A stretch of DNA of 33,189 nt, from NCBI GenBank assembly GCA_009776435.1, contig WRNU01000006.1:1-33189 (forward strand). The letters run 5' to 3'. Positions within the stretch are counted from its first letter, which is position 1. Every line of letters starts with the position of its first letter. Below the pieces are notes generated by a model. It made no database searches. It saw nothing but the letters and a program-made list of their open reading frames with translations, and had not been told where the DNA came from. The DNA is from Betaproteobacteria bacterium (GTDB taxonomy: Bacteria > Pseudomonadota > Gammaproteobacteria > Burkholderiales > Rhodocyclaceae). The position numbers were made by a program, and so were the translations under genes. Below, one piece after another: positions 25,068-33,189 of the stretch.

Positions 25068-25835
25068 ATGCTTATCGATTCTCACTGTCACGTCGATTTT
25101 CCCGAACTGGCTGCGCGGGAATCCGAAGTGCTCGCCACGATGGCGGCCAACGGTGTCGGGCAGGCGATCTGCGTGGGAGTCCGCATCGAGGATTTTCCGC
25201 GCCTGCGCGATCTCGTAGGCCGACACTCGCAATACTGGGCCTCGGTCGGCGTGCACCCCAGCAACACCGATTGCGAAGAGCCGGACATCACCCGTTTATG
25301 CGAACTTGCCGATGACCCCAAGGTCGTGGCCATCGGCGAGACCGGACTCGACTACTACTGGCACAAGGATGCACCCGAGTGGCAGCGTGAGCGTTTCCGT
25401 ACTCACATTCGCGCCGCGAAGGCTTGCGGCAAACCGCTCATCGTGCACATGCGCGAGGCGGCTGCCGATACCCTGCGCATCCTGCGCGAAGAAAAGGCTG
25501 GCGGCGGGGTCATGCACTGTTTCACCGAATCGCTCGATACCGCCGAAGCTGCGCTGGCGCTCGGGTTGTACATCTCTTTTTCCGGCGTCATTACTTTCAG
25601 GAATGCCTCCGCGCTCAAGGCCGTGGCCGCGAGCGTACCGCTCGATCGTTTGCTGATCGAAACCGACGCGCCCTACCTTGCGCCCACGCCGTATCGCGGC
25701 AAGACCAACGAACCGGCCTGGGTGAAACACGTCGCCGAAGAACTGGCCGTCCTGCGCGGCGTGCCGTTTGCCGTCATCGAGCAGGCGACGACCGAAAACT
25801 TTTTCCGCCTCTTCCGCCATGCCCATCCTGCCTGA
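25068..25835 (+). CDS. TatD-family metal-dependent DNase/hydrolase
   Basis: MLIDSHCHVDFPEL, AIGETGLDYYWHKDAPEWQRERFRTHIRAAK, LLIETDAPYLAPTPYRGKTNEP. Confidence 0.96.
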   Translation: MLIDSHCHVDFPELAARESEVLATMAANGVGQAICVGVRIEDFPRLRDLVGRHSQYWASVGVHPSNTDCEEPDITRLCELADDPKVVAIGETGLDYYWHKDAPEWQRERFRTHIRAAKACGKPLIVHMREAAADTLRILREEKAGGGVMHCFTESLDTAEAALALGLYISFSGVITFRNASALKAVAASVPLDRLLIETDAPYLAPTPYRGKTNEPAWVKHVAEELAVLRGVPFAVIEQATTENFFRLFRHAHPA

Positions 25836-26508
25836 ATCCTTTCGCCGTTTCGGCAACGTGGCCGTCCTGGCCGCCCTTTCACTTCTTCTGATTGCGCCAT
25901 CCGTCCAGGCCGGGAGCCAGGAAGAGGCGCTTGCCGCCGCCCGCCGGGGCAATGTCGGCGCGCTCTCCAGGCTCCTCGAAAGCGGCGCGGTTTCTCCCAA
26001 TGTCGTGGACGAGAACGGCAATTCGTTGCTCATCCTTGCCGTGCGCGATGGTCATATCGAGGCCGCGACGGCTGTGTTGCGTTTTCGTCCCCGACTGGAT
26101 CATCGCAACCGTACCGGCGATACGGCCCTGATGATTGTGGCGTCGCAGGGCAACATGAAACTGCTCGACCTGTTGCTTTTCAACGGAGCCAAAACCAACC
26201 CTATCGTCGGCGAAAACGTCTGGACGGCGCTGCACTACGCTGCGCTCGAAGGCAAACTGCCTGCCGTCGAGCGCCTGCTTGCCGCCAGGGCGGACATCGA
26301 TGCCCTGACACCCAATCGGTCCGATGCTCTCATGCTTGCCGCCCGCAATGGACACACCGACATCGTGCGCCGGTTGCTGCAAACGCCCATTGATCTCAAT
26401 CGTCGCAACGACCGTGAAATGACTGCCGAAGCATGGGCGCGTTCCAAGGGCAATACGAAGATTGCCGACCTGATCGCGGAAGCGCACGCAACGCGCAAGC
26501 GCCGTTGA
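25819..26508 (+). CDS. Exported ankyrin-repeat protein
   Basis: Signal peptide; repeats such as ENGNSLLILAVRDGHIEAA, TGDTALMIVASQGNMKLLDLLL, TALHYAALEGKLPAVERLLAARADI. Confidence 0.92.
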   Translation: MPILPESFRRFGNVAVLAALSLLLIAPSVQAGSQEEALAAARRGNVGALSRLLESGAVSPNVVDENGNSLLILAVRDGHIEAATAVLRFRPRLDHRNRTGDTALMIVASQGNMKLLDLLLFNGAKTNPIVGENVWTALHYAALEGKLPAVERLLAARADIDALTPNRSDALMLAARNGHTDIVRRLLQTPIDLNRRNDREMTAEAWARSKGNTKIADLIAEAHATRKRR

Positions 26509-26536
26509 TTCTTTGCTCGCCGGGAGGTTTTTCCGG

Positions 26537-26564
26537 TTGACATGCCCGGATCGCCTTTTATAAT
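26537..26564 (+). promoter_or_regulatory. sigma70 promoter of tRNA-Gly
   Basis: TTGACA-N16-TATAAT just upstream of the tRNA. Confidence 0.8.
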
Positions 26565-26580
26565 GGCGGACTTCCCTCGA

Positions 26581-26656
26581 GCGGGAATAGCTCAGTTGGT
26601 AGAGCGCAACCTTGCCAAGGTTGAGGTCGCGAGTTCGAGACTCGTTTCCCGCTCCA
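26581..26656 (+). tRNA. tRNA-Gly (anticodon GCC)
   Basis: GCGGGAATAGCTCAGTTGGTAGAGC...CAACCTTGCCAAGGTTG...GAGTTCGAGACTCGTTTCCCGCTCCA: full cloverleaf with encoded CCA. Confidence 0.96.
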
Positions 26657-26711
26657 AAATGGCCGCTGGCGCGCAGAGGGTATAACGATCGGATTGGTCG
26701 GGCTGCGGACT

Positions 26712-27170
26712 ATGTCTTTTTTAGAGTTGAAACTTCCTCCCCTGGCTGTCGGATTCGCATGTTTTTTGGGCATGCGGTTTTGCCCGCCTGTGTTCATGCT
26801 GCCGATATCCAGCATTGCCCGTTGGACAGGCTTCGGCGTTCTGTTCGTTTTGGGTCTTTCCTTGCTTGTAACAGGGGCAAGAACGTTTCTCAAGGCTCAA
26901 ACTTCCTTAAGCCCGACCATGCCCTCGAAGGCTTCATCCCTGGTGACCACGGGTATTTACGGCTATACGCGCAACCCCATGTATCTGGGCGGTCTCGTGA
27001 TGTTGTCGGCAGGCGCTTTGGTGTTGGCCAAACTTTCGGCATGGTTCTTCTTGCCGCTCTTTGTCATGTATCTGACACGCTTTCAAATCATTCCCGAAGA
27101 GAGAGTACTCCGTGCGCGTTTCGGCGCGGAGTTTGATGACTATACCAGGCGTGTGCGCCGGTGGGCGTGA
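26712..27170 (+). CDS. Isoprenylcysteine carboxyl methyltransferase-type (ICMT/PEMT-like) membrane methyltransferase
   Basis: LVTTGIYGYTRNPMYLGGLVMLSAGALVL...IIPEERVLRARFGAEFDDYTRRVRRW. Confidence 0.88.
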   Translation: MSFLELKLPPLAVGFACFLGMRFCPPVFMLPISSIARWTGFGVLFVLGLSLLVTGARTFLKAQTSLSPTMPSKASSLVTTGIYGYTRNPMYLGGLVMLSAGALVLAKLSAWFFLPLFVMYLTRFQIIPEERVLRARFGAEFDDYTRRVRRWA

Positions 27171-27252
27171 GATTGCTCGCATTACGCGAGGACCAGAGCC
27201 GTCGGCGGGCTGCGCCTGAACACGGAGGCGCGGCCCAAACCGTGTAATCGCC

Positions 27253-28662
27253 ATGCACGAAATCATCTGTCCGCATTGCGGGAAGGCTTTCAAGATCGAC
27301 GAGGCAGGGTATGCGGACATCCTGAAGCAGGTCCGTGACAGCGATTTCGAGAAGCAGTTGCATGAGCGGCTTGAACTGGCCGAGCAGGACAAGCGAAATG
27401 CCATCGAACTCGCCCAGGCCAGGGCCGCCAGCGAATTGCAGAAAGCAGCCTCGGCCAAAGATGTCGAGATACAAGAACTGAAGGCCAAACTCGATGCCGA
27501 TGAGGTTGCGCGCAAACTCGCCGTGACCCAGGCGCTAAGCACAGTGGAGAAGGAGCGCGACGCGCTTGCAAGCGCGCTTGAGCAGGCCAGACAAGACAAG
27601 CAGGCCGCTGTCGATCTGGCCGAAGCCAGGCTCTCGAACACGTTGCAGAAAACCGCTGCGACGAAAGAGGCAGAGATTCAGGAGTTGAAGGCGAAGCTCG
27701 ACGCCAGCAACGTCGCACAGAAGCTTGCGATCACCGAGGCCGTGAGTGTGGTCGAGAAGGAGCGCGACGAACTGAAGAGCGGACTGGAGCGAGCAGAGCT
27801 TGAAAAGCAACTCGCCGAGAAGTCGCTCAAGGACAAGTACGAGACGCAGATCAAGGATCGGGATGACGCGATCGAGCGCCTCCGGGACATGAAGGCGCGG
27901 CTCTCAACCAAGATGGTCGGCGAAACCCTCGAGCAACACTGCGAGAACGAGTTCAACCGCATCCGCGCCACTGCATTTCCGAGAGCGTATTTCGAGAAAG
28001 ACAACGACGCGCGAACCGGCAGCAAGGGGGACTACATCTTCCGCGACTCGGATGAGACTGGCGCGGAGATCATCTCGATCATGTTCGAGATGAAGAACGA
28101 GAGCCTTGAGACTGCCGCCAAAAAGAAAAACGAAGATTTCCTGAAGGAACTCGACAGGGATCGCACCGAGAAGAGGTGCGAATACGCGGTGCTGGTTTCC
28201 ATGCTTGAACCCGACAGTGAGCTATACAACACCGGGATCGTCGACGTGTTCTACCGCTACCCGAAGATGTACGTCGTCCGACCACAGTTCTTTATCCCAA
28301 TCATCACGCTGCTGCGCAATGCCGCGATGCACTCGCTCAAGTACAAGTTGGAACTGGATCTCGTGAAGGCGCAAAACATCGACATCACGAACTTTGAAAC
28401 CCAGCTCGAGGCGTTCAAGACCGCGTTCGGGAAGAACTACGACCTCGCCTCCAGGCGCTTCCAGACGGCGATCGAAGAGATCGACAAGTCGATCGAGCAC
28501 TTGCAGAAGACGAAGGAAGCCCTGCTCGGCACCGACAGAAATTTTCGTCTTGCGAACGACAAGGCGCAGGACGTGACGATCAAGAAGCTCACTCGGGGCA
28601 ACCCGACGATGGCGGCCAAGTTCGCCGAGATCAGGAATCATGATCCTTCTGATGCTGTATGA
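27253..28662 (+). CDS. DUF2130-type protein: zinc-ribbon, coiled coil, PD-(D/E)XK-like C-terminal domain
   Basis: [36 protein letters not shown]; long coiled coil; [12 protein letters not shown]...[13 protein letters not shown]. Confidence 0.85.
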   Translation: MHEIICPHCGKAFKIDEAGYADILKQVRDSDFEKQLHERLELAEQDKRNAIELAQARAASELQKAASAKDVEIQELKAKLDADEVARKLAVTQALSTVEKERDALASALEQARQDKQAAVDLAEARLSNTLQKTAATKEAEIQELKAKLDASNVAQKLAITEAVSVVEKERDELKSGLERAELEKQLAEKSLKDKYETQIKDRDDAIERLRDMKARLSTKMVGETLEQHCENEFNRIRATAFPRAYFEKDNDARTGSKGDYIFRDSDETGAEIISIMFEMKNESLETAAKKKNEDFLKELDRDRTEKRCEYAVLVSMLEPDSELYNTGIVDVFYRYPKMYVVRPQFFIPIITLLRNAAMHSLKYKLELDLVKAQNIDITNFETQLEAFKTAFGKNYDLASRRFQTAIEEIDKSIEHLQKTKEALLGTDRNFRLANDKAQDVTIKKLTRGNPTMAAKFAEIRNHDPSDAV

Positions 28663-28747
28663 TTATTTGTAGAGGATCAGACTTGATCTGACAGTTCCCG
28701 TTTCGACGGTGCCTGATTGCCCAGTCCAATCTGGTAAACTTTGCTCC

Positions 28748-29287
28748 ATGTGTAACCCCCTGAGCCATTCTGCGCCAGTTCTCGCCCTGGGTGTCGCGCT
28801 GGGGTTGCGTCGCATCCCGCCGCGCCTGTTCATGCTGGCCGTTGTTTTTTCCATCATCCCGGATTTCGATTCCATCGGTTTTTACGTCGGCATTCCTTAC
28901 GCCAGTTGGCTTGGACATCGGGGCTTTTCCCATTCGCTTATCTTTGCCCTGCTGTGCGGGGGCTTCGCCGCATGGATCGCGCCCTGGCTCAAAGCCTCAC
29001 GACTCCTGTCCGGTACGCTGGTCTTCCTGGCCGTCGTCAGCCACATCGCGCTGGATGCCCTGACCAACGGCGGACTGGGCGTGGCGGTCTTCTGGCCGTA
29101 TTCCGACGCACGCTATTTCTTGCCCTGGCAACCCATCCAGGTTTCTCCCATGAGTCCGAAAGTGTTTTTCACGACTGAAAAAGGGCTTCGGGTCATTGTT
29201 TCAGAGCTTCGTTGGGTCTGGCTGCCTCTGATGCTTACCGCGCTCGCTTGCCGCGCGTTCATAGGAAAGAAACGTGTCCGCAGATGA
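28748..29287 (+). CDS. Membrane-bound metal-dependent hydrolase, YdjM/YbcI type
   Basis: MCNPLSHSAPVLALGVALGLRRIP...SIIPDFDSIGF...WLGHRGFSHSLIFALLCGG...SHIALDALTNGGLGVAVFWPYSDARYFLPWQPI. Confidence 0.9.
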   Translation: MCNPLSHSAPVLALGVALGLRRIPPRLFMLAVVFSIIPDFDSIGFYVGIPYASWLGHRGFSHSLIFALLCGGFAAWIAPWLKASRLLSGTLVFLAVVSHIALDALTNGGLGVAVFWPYSDARYFLPWQPIQVSPMSPKVFFTTEKGLRVIVSELRWVWLPLMLTALACRAFIGKKRVRR

Positions 29288-29397
29288 CGCGGCAAAGATC
29301 ATCCTGACTACCAAGAGGTTACACGGCAGCCTGAACGAGCGAAGCGCGAATCACATTCTCGCGGGGTGAAAAGGGCCGGATAAACCGAACATCCGAC

Positions 29398-30414
29398 TCA
29401 ATCCCGGCGCTTCAAAACCAGCCAGACACACCCCTGGCGACTGTAACAGACGCAATCCCCGAGCGGTAAGCGTAGCGGCCCGGAGACCGTGCGCAACTGA
29501 CGCACGGCCTCGGCAAGCCGGGCCGAGGTCGGTGGCCTCGCGCCGATCCGTTTGATCTCCCATCGGAGTAGATTGGAAAGCCGTGCGGGACTCAGGCTGT
29601 ACAGGTATGCCCGGTGGAGTACCCTGTGTCCGTCTTTCTCCGTATCCTCGTACTCGAGGACGGCTGCGGTGACATCGATCTGGGCAAGCTCGTCGAGCAA
29701 CTCAGCGGCTTCACGCAAGTGCGTCGCGGCACGCGCCAGGGTGCGACGGGCTGCCGGAAAGCGGGTTTCGATGGCGGGCAGGATGCGATGACGCAGGTCG
29801 TTGCGGGCGAAGTTCTGATCGTCGTTGCTGGCATCATCCATCCATTCGAGGTTCTTCTCGCGCGCATAAGCGAGGATTTCTTCCCGCCCGATTTCCAGCA
29901 GGGGACGCAGCCGCCCGGTTCGTCCGAGGCCGTCCGCCGGTTCGATGGCCGCCATCGCCGCCGCACCCCGTACACCCGTGCCACGCAGCAGGCGGAACAG
30001 AACGGTTTCGGCCTGGTCGTCGCGGTGATGCCCGAAAACAAGCCAATCGCAGTCGACGCGGGAAAGCGCGGCATGGCGGGCGATGCGCGCAGCCTCTTCC
30101 AGTCCGCCCGGATGATCGCGGGGCACTTCAACCCTGAATACTTGCAGGTGAAGCGCGTACTCGCCACAGAGTCCGATGCAAAGATCCATCCATTCGTCTG
30201 CCGCCGGACTGAGCCCGTGATGAACGTGCACCATCTCCAGCGTGTATCCGAAACGTGCGCGCAGGGCATGGAGCACGTCGAGCAACACGACCGAGTCGAC
30301 GCCCCCTGAAAGCGCACAGCACAGACGATGACGGGAATCGACTCCCGCTGCGGTCAGTGTCGCGGCAGCGGCGTCCAACACGGCTGCCTCGGCTTGCGTC
30401 GCTCCGGCGCTCAT
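29398..30414 (-). CDS. tilS: tRNA(Ile)-lysidine synthetase
   Basis: LCCALSGGVDSVVLLDVLHAL PP-loop, VHVHHGLSPAADEW, GHHRDDQAETVLFRLLRGTGVRGAAAM. Confidence 0.96.
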   Translation of the reverse strand: MSAGATQAEAAVLDAAAATLTAAGVDSRHRLCCALSGGVDSVVLLDVLHALRARFGYTLEMVHVHHGLSPAADEWMDLCIGLCGEYALHLQVFRVEVPRDHPGGLEEAARIARHAALSRVDCDWLVFGHHRDDQAETVLFRLLRGTGVRGAAAMAAIEPADGLGRTGRLRPLLEIGREEILAYAREKNLEWMDDASNDDQNFARNDLRHRILPAIETRFPAARRTLARAATHLREAAELLDELAQIDVTAAVLEYEDTEKDGHRVLHRAYLYSLSPARLSNLLRWEIKRIGARPPTSARLAEAVRQLRTVSGPLRLPLGDCVCYSRQGCVWLVLKRRD

Positions 30415-30419
30415 GGCTC

Positions 30420-31385
30420 TCAGGCGGCAAGCTCCTTGAAACGACCATAGCTCATGAGTTTTTCCATGCGTTGACTGATGAGTTTTTCGGGCGAAAGGCC
30501 CGAGTATTGCCGCAGACCGTCAGCCAGGGCGTTCTTGAGACTTTTTGCCATGCTCTTGTGATCCCGGTGCGCACCGCCTGGCGGCTCGTTGACGACCTTG
30601 TCGACGAGACCGAGCGATTTGAGGCGCGCGGCAGTGATGCCCATCGCCTCGGCAGCCATCGAGGCTTTTTCCGCGCTCTTCCAGAGGATGGAGGCGCAGC
30701 CCTCGGGCGAGATGACCGAATAGGTGGCGTATTGCAGCATGATGACCTGATCGCCCACAGCAATGGCAAGCGCCCCGCCCGAGCCGCCTTCGCCGATGAT
30801 GGTGCAGATGATCGGGGTGCGCAGTTCGGCCATTGCGAAAAGGTTGTGTCCGATGGCTTCGGACTGACCCCGCTCCTCGGCCCCGATGCCGGGATAGGCG
30901 CCGGGCGTATCGACGAAGGTGAAGACGGGCAGGTGGAATTTTTCGGCCAGTTTCATCAGGCGCAGCGCCTTGCGGTACCCTTCAGGGCGCGGCATGCCGA
31001 AATTGCGGGCGATTTTTTCCTTGGTGTCGCGCCCTTTCTGATGGCCGATGACAACGCAGCTCAGTCCGTTGAAGCGGGCCAGCCCCCCGGCGATGGCATG
31101 ATCGTCTGCATAGACGCGATCACCGTGCAATTCGTTGAAATCCGTGAAGATGTGTTGCACGTAGTCCAGCGTGTAGGGGCGCTGCGGATGACGCGCCACC
31201 TGGGCAATCTGCCAGGGCGTGAGCTTGGCGTAAATGTCGCGTATGAGATCTTGCCTCTTGCTTTCCAGACGGGAGATTTCTTCCGAGATGTCCACGGCGG
31301 AGTTCTTCTGCACGACAAAGCGCAGTTCCTCGATCTTTTTTTCCAGATCGTTGATCGGGCGATCAAATTCGAGAGGGGTAGACAT
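30420..31385 (-). CDS. accA: Acetyl-CoA carboxylase carboxyltransferase subunit alpha
   Basis: [66 protein letters not shown]. Confidence 0.98.
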   Translation of the reverse strand: MSTPLEFDRPINDLEKKIEELRFVVQKNSAVDISEEISRLESKRQDLIRDIYAKLTPWQIAQVARHPQRPYTLDYVQHIFTDFNELHGDRVYADDHAIAGGLARFNGLSCVVIGHQKGRDTKEKIARNFGMPRPEGYRKALRLMKLAEKFHLPVFTFVDTPGAYPGIGAEERGQSEAIGHNLFAMAELRTPIICTIIGEGGSGGALAIAVGDQVIMLQYATYSVISPEGCASILWKSAEKASMAAEAMGITAARLKSLGLVDKVVNEPPGGAHRDHKSMAKSLKNALADGLRQYSGLSPEKLISQRMEKLMSYGRFKELAA

Positions 31386-31445
31386 CGCAAAAACAACTTC
31401 CTGAGTTGGGATGGCGCATTGTACTGCCTCCAGCGTTTGTGGCTA

Positions 31446-31469
31446 CCCTCTCCCGCAAGCGGGAGAGGG
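31446..31469. terminator. Hairpin CCCTCTCCCG-CAAG-CGGGAGAGGG between hslU and accA
   Basis: Perfect 10-bp stem in the intergenic gap; no clear T tract, so terminator vs REP-like is uncertain. Confidence 0.45.
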
Positions 31470-31489
31470 GCCGGCACAGAGGGTTCCTC

Positions 31490-32833
31490 TCAGAGCACGT
31501 ACCGGGCAATGTCTTCACGCCCCGCCACGCCTTCGAGGCGGGCGTCGACGTAGGCGGTATCCACCGTGAGGGGGCCGACCTTGCCATTGCCGGCCTCGAA
31601 GGAGATTTCTTCGAGGAGTTTTTCCATCACCGTGTAGAGCCTGCGTGCGCCGATGTTCTCGGTTTTTTCATTGACCTGAAAGGCAATCTCCGCCAGGCGG
31701 CGAATGCCGTCTTCGGTGAATTTCAGGGTGACGCCGTCCGTGGCGAGCAGGGCCTCGTATTGGCGGGTGAGACAGGCATCGGTGCTGGTCAGGATACGCT
31801 CGAAATCCTCCACCGACAGCGAATTCAGTTCGACGCGGATCGGGAAACGTCCCTGCAACTCGGGTATTAGGTCGCTCGGGCGCGAGAGGTGGAACGCGCC
31901 ACTGGCAATGAAGAGAATGTGATCGGTCTTGACCATGCCATACTTGGTCGAGACGGTTGCGCCTTCGACCAGCGGCAGCAGGTCGCGCTGCACGCCCTGG
32001 CGGGAGACATCCGCGCCATGCGCTTCGTTGCGCGTGGCGATTTTGTCGATTTCATCGAGAAAAACGATGCCGTCCTGTTCGACCGCGCGCAGGGCCTCGC
32101 TCTTGATTTCATCGTCGTTGATGAGCTTTGCGGCTTCTTCATCGGTCAGGAGTCGCATGGCTTCCACAATCCGCAGCCGCCGCATTTTCTTTTTGTTGCC
32201 CCCCATGTTCTGAAACATGCCCTGGATCTGCTGCGTCAGTTCTTCCATGCCCGGCGGGGCGAAAATCTCGGCGTGCATGAAAGAGGTGGCGACTTCGAGG
32301 TCGATTTCCTTGTCGTTGAGATCGCCTTCGCGTAGCTTCTTGCGGAATTTCTGCCGCGTGCCGCTGTCCTGCGCCCTGACGCCGTCGTCTTCGATGCGTT
32401 CACGCACCGGGGGTAAAAGCGCGTCCAGTACCCGATCTTCGGCGGCGTCGATCGCACGATCCCGGACGAGCCTCATGGCGCGCTCGCGTCCGTCCTTGAC
32501 GGCAACTTCCGCCAGATCGCGGATGATCGTGTCGACATCGCGCCCGACATAGCCCACTTCCGTGAACTTGGTGGCTTCGACCTTGATGAACGGAGCCTGC
32601 GTCAGACGGGCGAGACGGCGGGCGATTTCGGTCTTGCCCACGCCGGTCGGGCCGATCATCAGGATGTTCTTGGGGGTGATCTCGCTGCGTAGCGGCTCGG
32701 ACACCTGCGCACGCCGCCAACGGCTGCGCAACGCAACCGCCACGACCCGCTTGGCCTTGTGCTGGCCGACGATGTGCTTGTCGAGTTCGGAGACGATTTC
32801 TGCCGGAGTCATCCGGCTCATGGTTTCACTCAT
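31490..32833 (-). CDS. hslU: ATP-dependent protease ATPase subunit HslU
   Basis: [68 protein letters not shown]. Confidence 0.98.
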   Translation of the reverse strand: MSETMSRMTPAEIVSELDKHIVGQHKAKRVVAVALRSRWRRAQVSEPLRSEITPKNILMIGPTGVGKTEIARRLARLTQAPFIKVEATKFTEVGYVGRDVDTIIRDLAEVAVKDGRERAMRLVRDRAIDAAEDRVLDALLPPVRERIEDDGVRAQDSGTRQKFRKKLREGDLNDKEIDLEVATSFMHAEIFAPPGMEELTQQIQGMFQNMGGNKKKMRRLRIVEAMRLLTDEEAAKLINDDEIKSEALRAVEQDGIVFLDEIDKIATRNEAHGADVSRQGVQRDLLPLVEGATVSTKYGMVKTDHILFIASGAFHLSRPSDLIPELQGRFPIRVELNSLSVEDFERILTSTDACLTRQYEALLATDGVTLKFTEDGIRRLAEIAFQVNEKTENIGARRLYTVMEKLLEEISFEAGNGKVGPLTVDTAYVDARLEGVAGREDIARYVL

Positions 32834-33189
32834 TCGTCCAGTTCCTCGATGACGTGACTTTGATTGGTGTAAATGCACAGATCGGCAGCGATCATCAGGG
32901 ATTTCGAGACGATCTCCCTGGGCGTCAACTCGGTGTTTTCGAGCAGCGCCCGCGCGGCTGCCTGTGCGTAGGGGCCGCCGCTGCCAATGGCGACGATGCC
33001 CTGTTCGGGTTCGAGCACGTCGCCGTTGCCGGTAATCACCAGCGAGTGCTCACGATCCGCCACGGCCAGCATGGCTTCCAGCCGCCGCAACATGCGGTCG
33101 GTGCGCCAGTCCTTGGCAAGTTCCACCGCGCTGCGCATCAGGTTGCCCTGATGCTTTTCGAGCTTGGCCTCGAACCGCTCGAACAGGGT
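32830..33189 (-). CDS. hslV: ATP-dependent protease subunit HslV (partial, runs off the right edge)
   Basis: [44 protein letters not shown]...[23 protein letters not shown]. Confidence 0.96.
   Translation of the reverse strand, partial: TLFERFEAKLEKHQGNLMRSAVELAKDWRTDRMLRRLEAMLAVADREHSLVITGNGDVLEPEQGIVAIGSGGPYAQAAARALLENTELTPREIVSKSLMIAADLCIYTNQSHVIEELDE

Noticed and set aside
26581-28662. Integration of an island into tRNA-Gly
   Set aside because: No repeat of the tRNA 3' end seen downstream and no integrase; the tRNA is intact with its own promoter.
30255-31553. 432-aa plus-strand ORF antisense to tilS/accA
   Set aside because: Antisense of highly conserved accA; no domain similarity recognised.
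1-33189. Prophage, IS transposase or restriction-modification genes
   Set aside because: No transposase, integrase, phage structural or methylase/restriction motifs seen in the ORF list.

Overview
33.2-kb window of a GC-rich, probably betaproteobacterial chromosome (taxon inferred only from gene content and order). The conserved backbone comprises: def-fmt-htpX and a glycoside-hydrolase-like gene; leuA divergent from an Lrp/AsnC regulator; flhB-flhA; ygfZ; mltG-tmk-holB-pilZ-tatD-ankyrin; tRNA-Gly(GCC); tilS, accA, hslU and hslV (partial at the right edge). Accessory DNA sits at about 3.69-8.75 kb and 11.2-12.9 kb, with repeat-bounded insertions at 17.3-20.8 kb. The most interesting part is 3.58-6.82 kb. 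There the last ~118 bp of the glycoside-hydrolase-like gene occur three times in direct orientation (3576, 4855, 6705). They bracket two compact cargo blocks with no visible integrase: an RHH-GNAT-small-ORF operon with four 11-bp-phased GGCTA-type iterons in its promoter region, and an arsR-arsM block whose ArsM ORF is fused to a CxxC AhpD/CMD-like domain with an internal Shine-Dalgarno start. A partial copy of the GNAT gene next to the third tail suggests stepwise accretion. Other leads are a secreted protein with a caspase-fold-like (clan CD) His/Cys motif pair (12.06 kb), a repetitive proline-rich orphan protein (8.2 kb), a MITE-like hairpin element (7.96 kb), dispersed palindromic repeats, and a decayed tandem duplication of a lipoprotein-amidase unit (18.8-20.7 kb). 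All functional calls are from reading the sequence; no database search was run.
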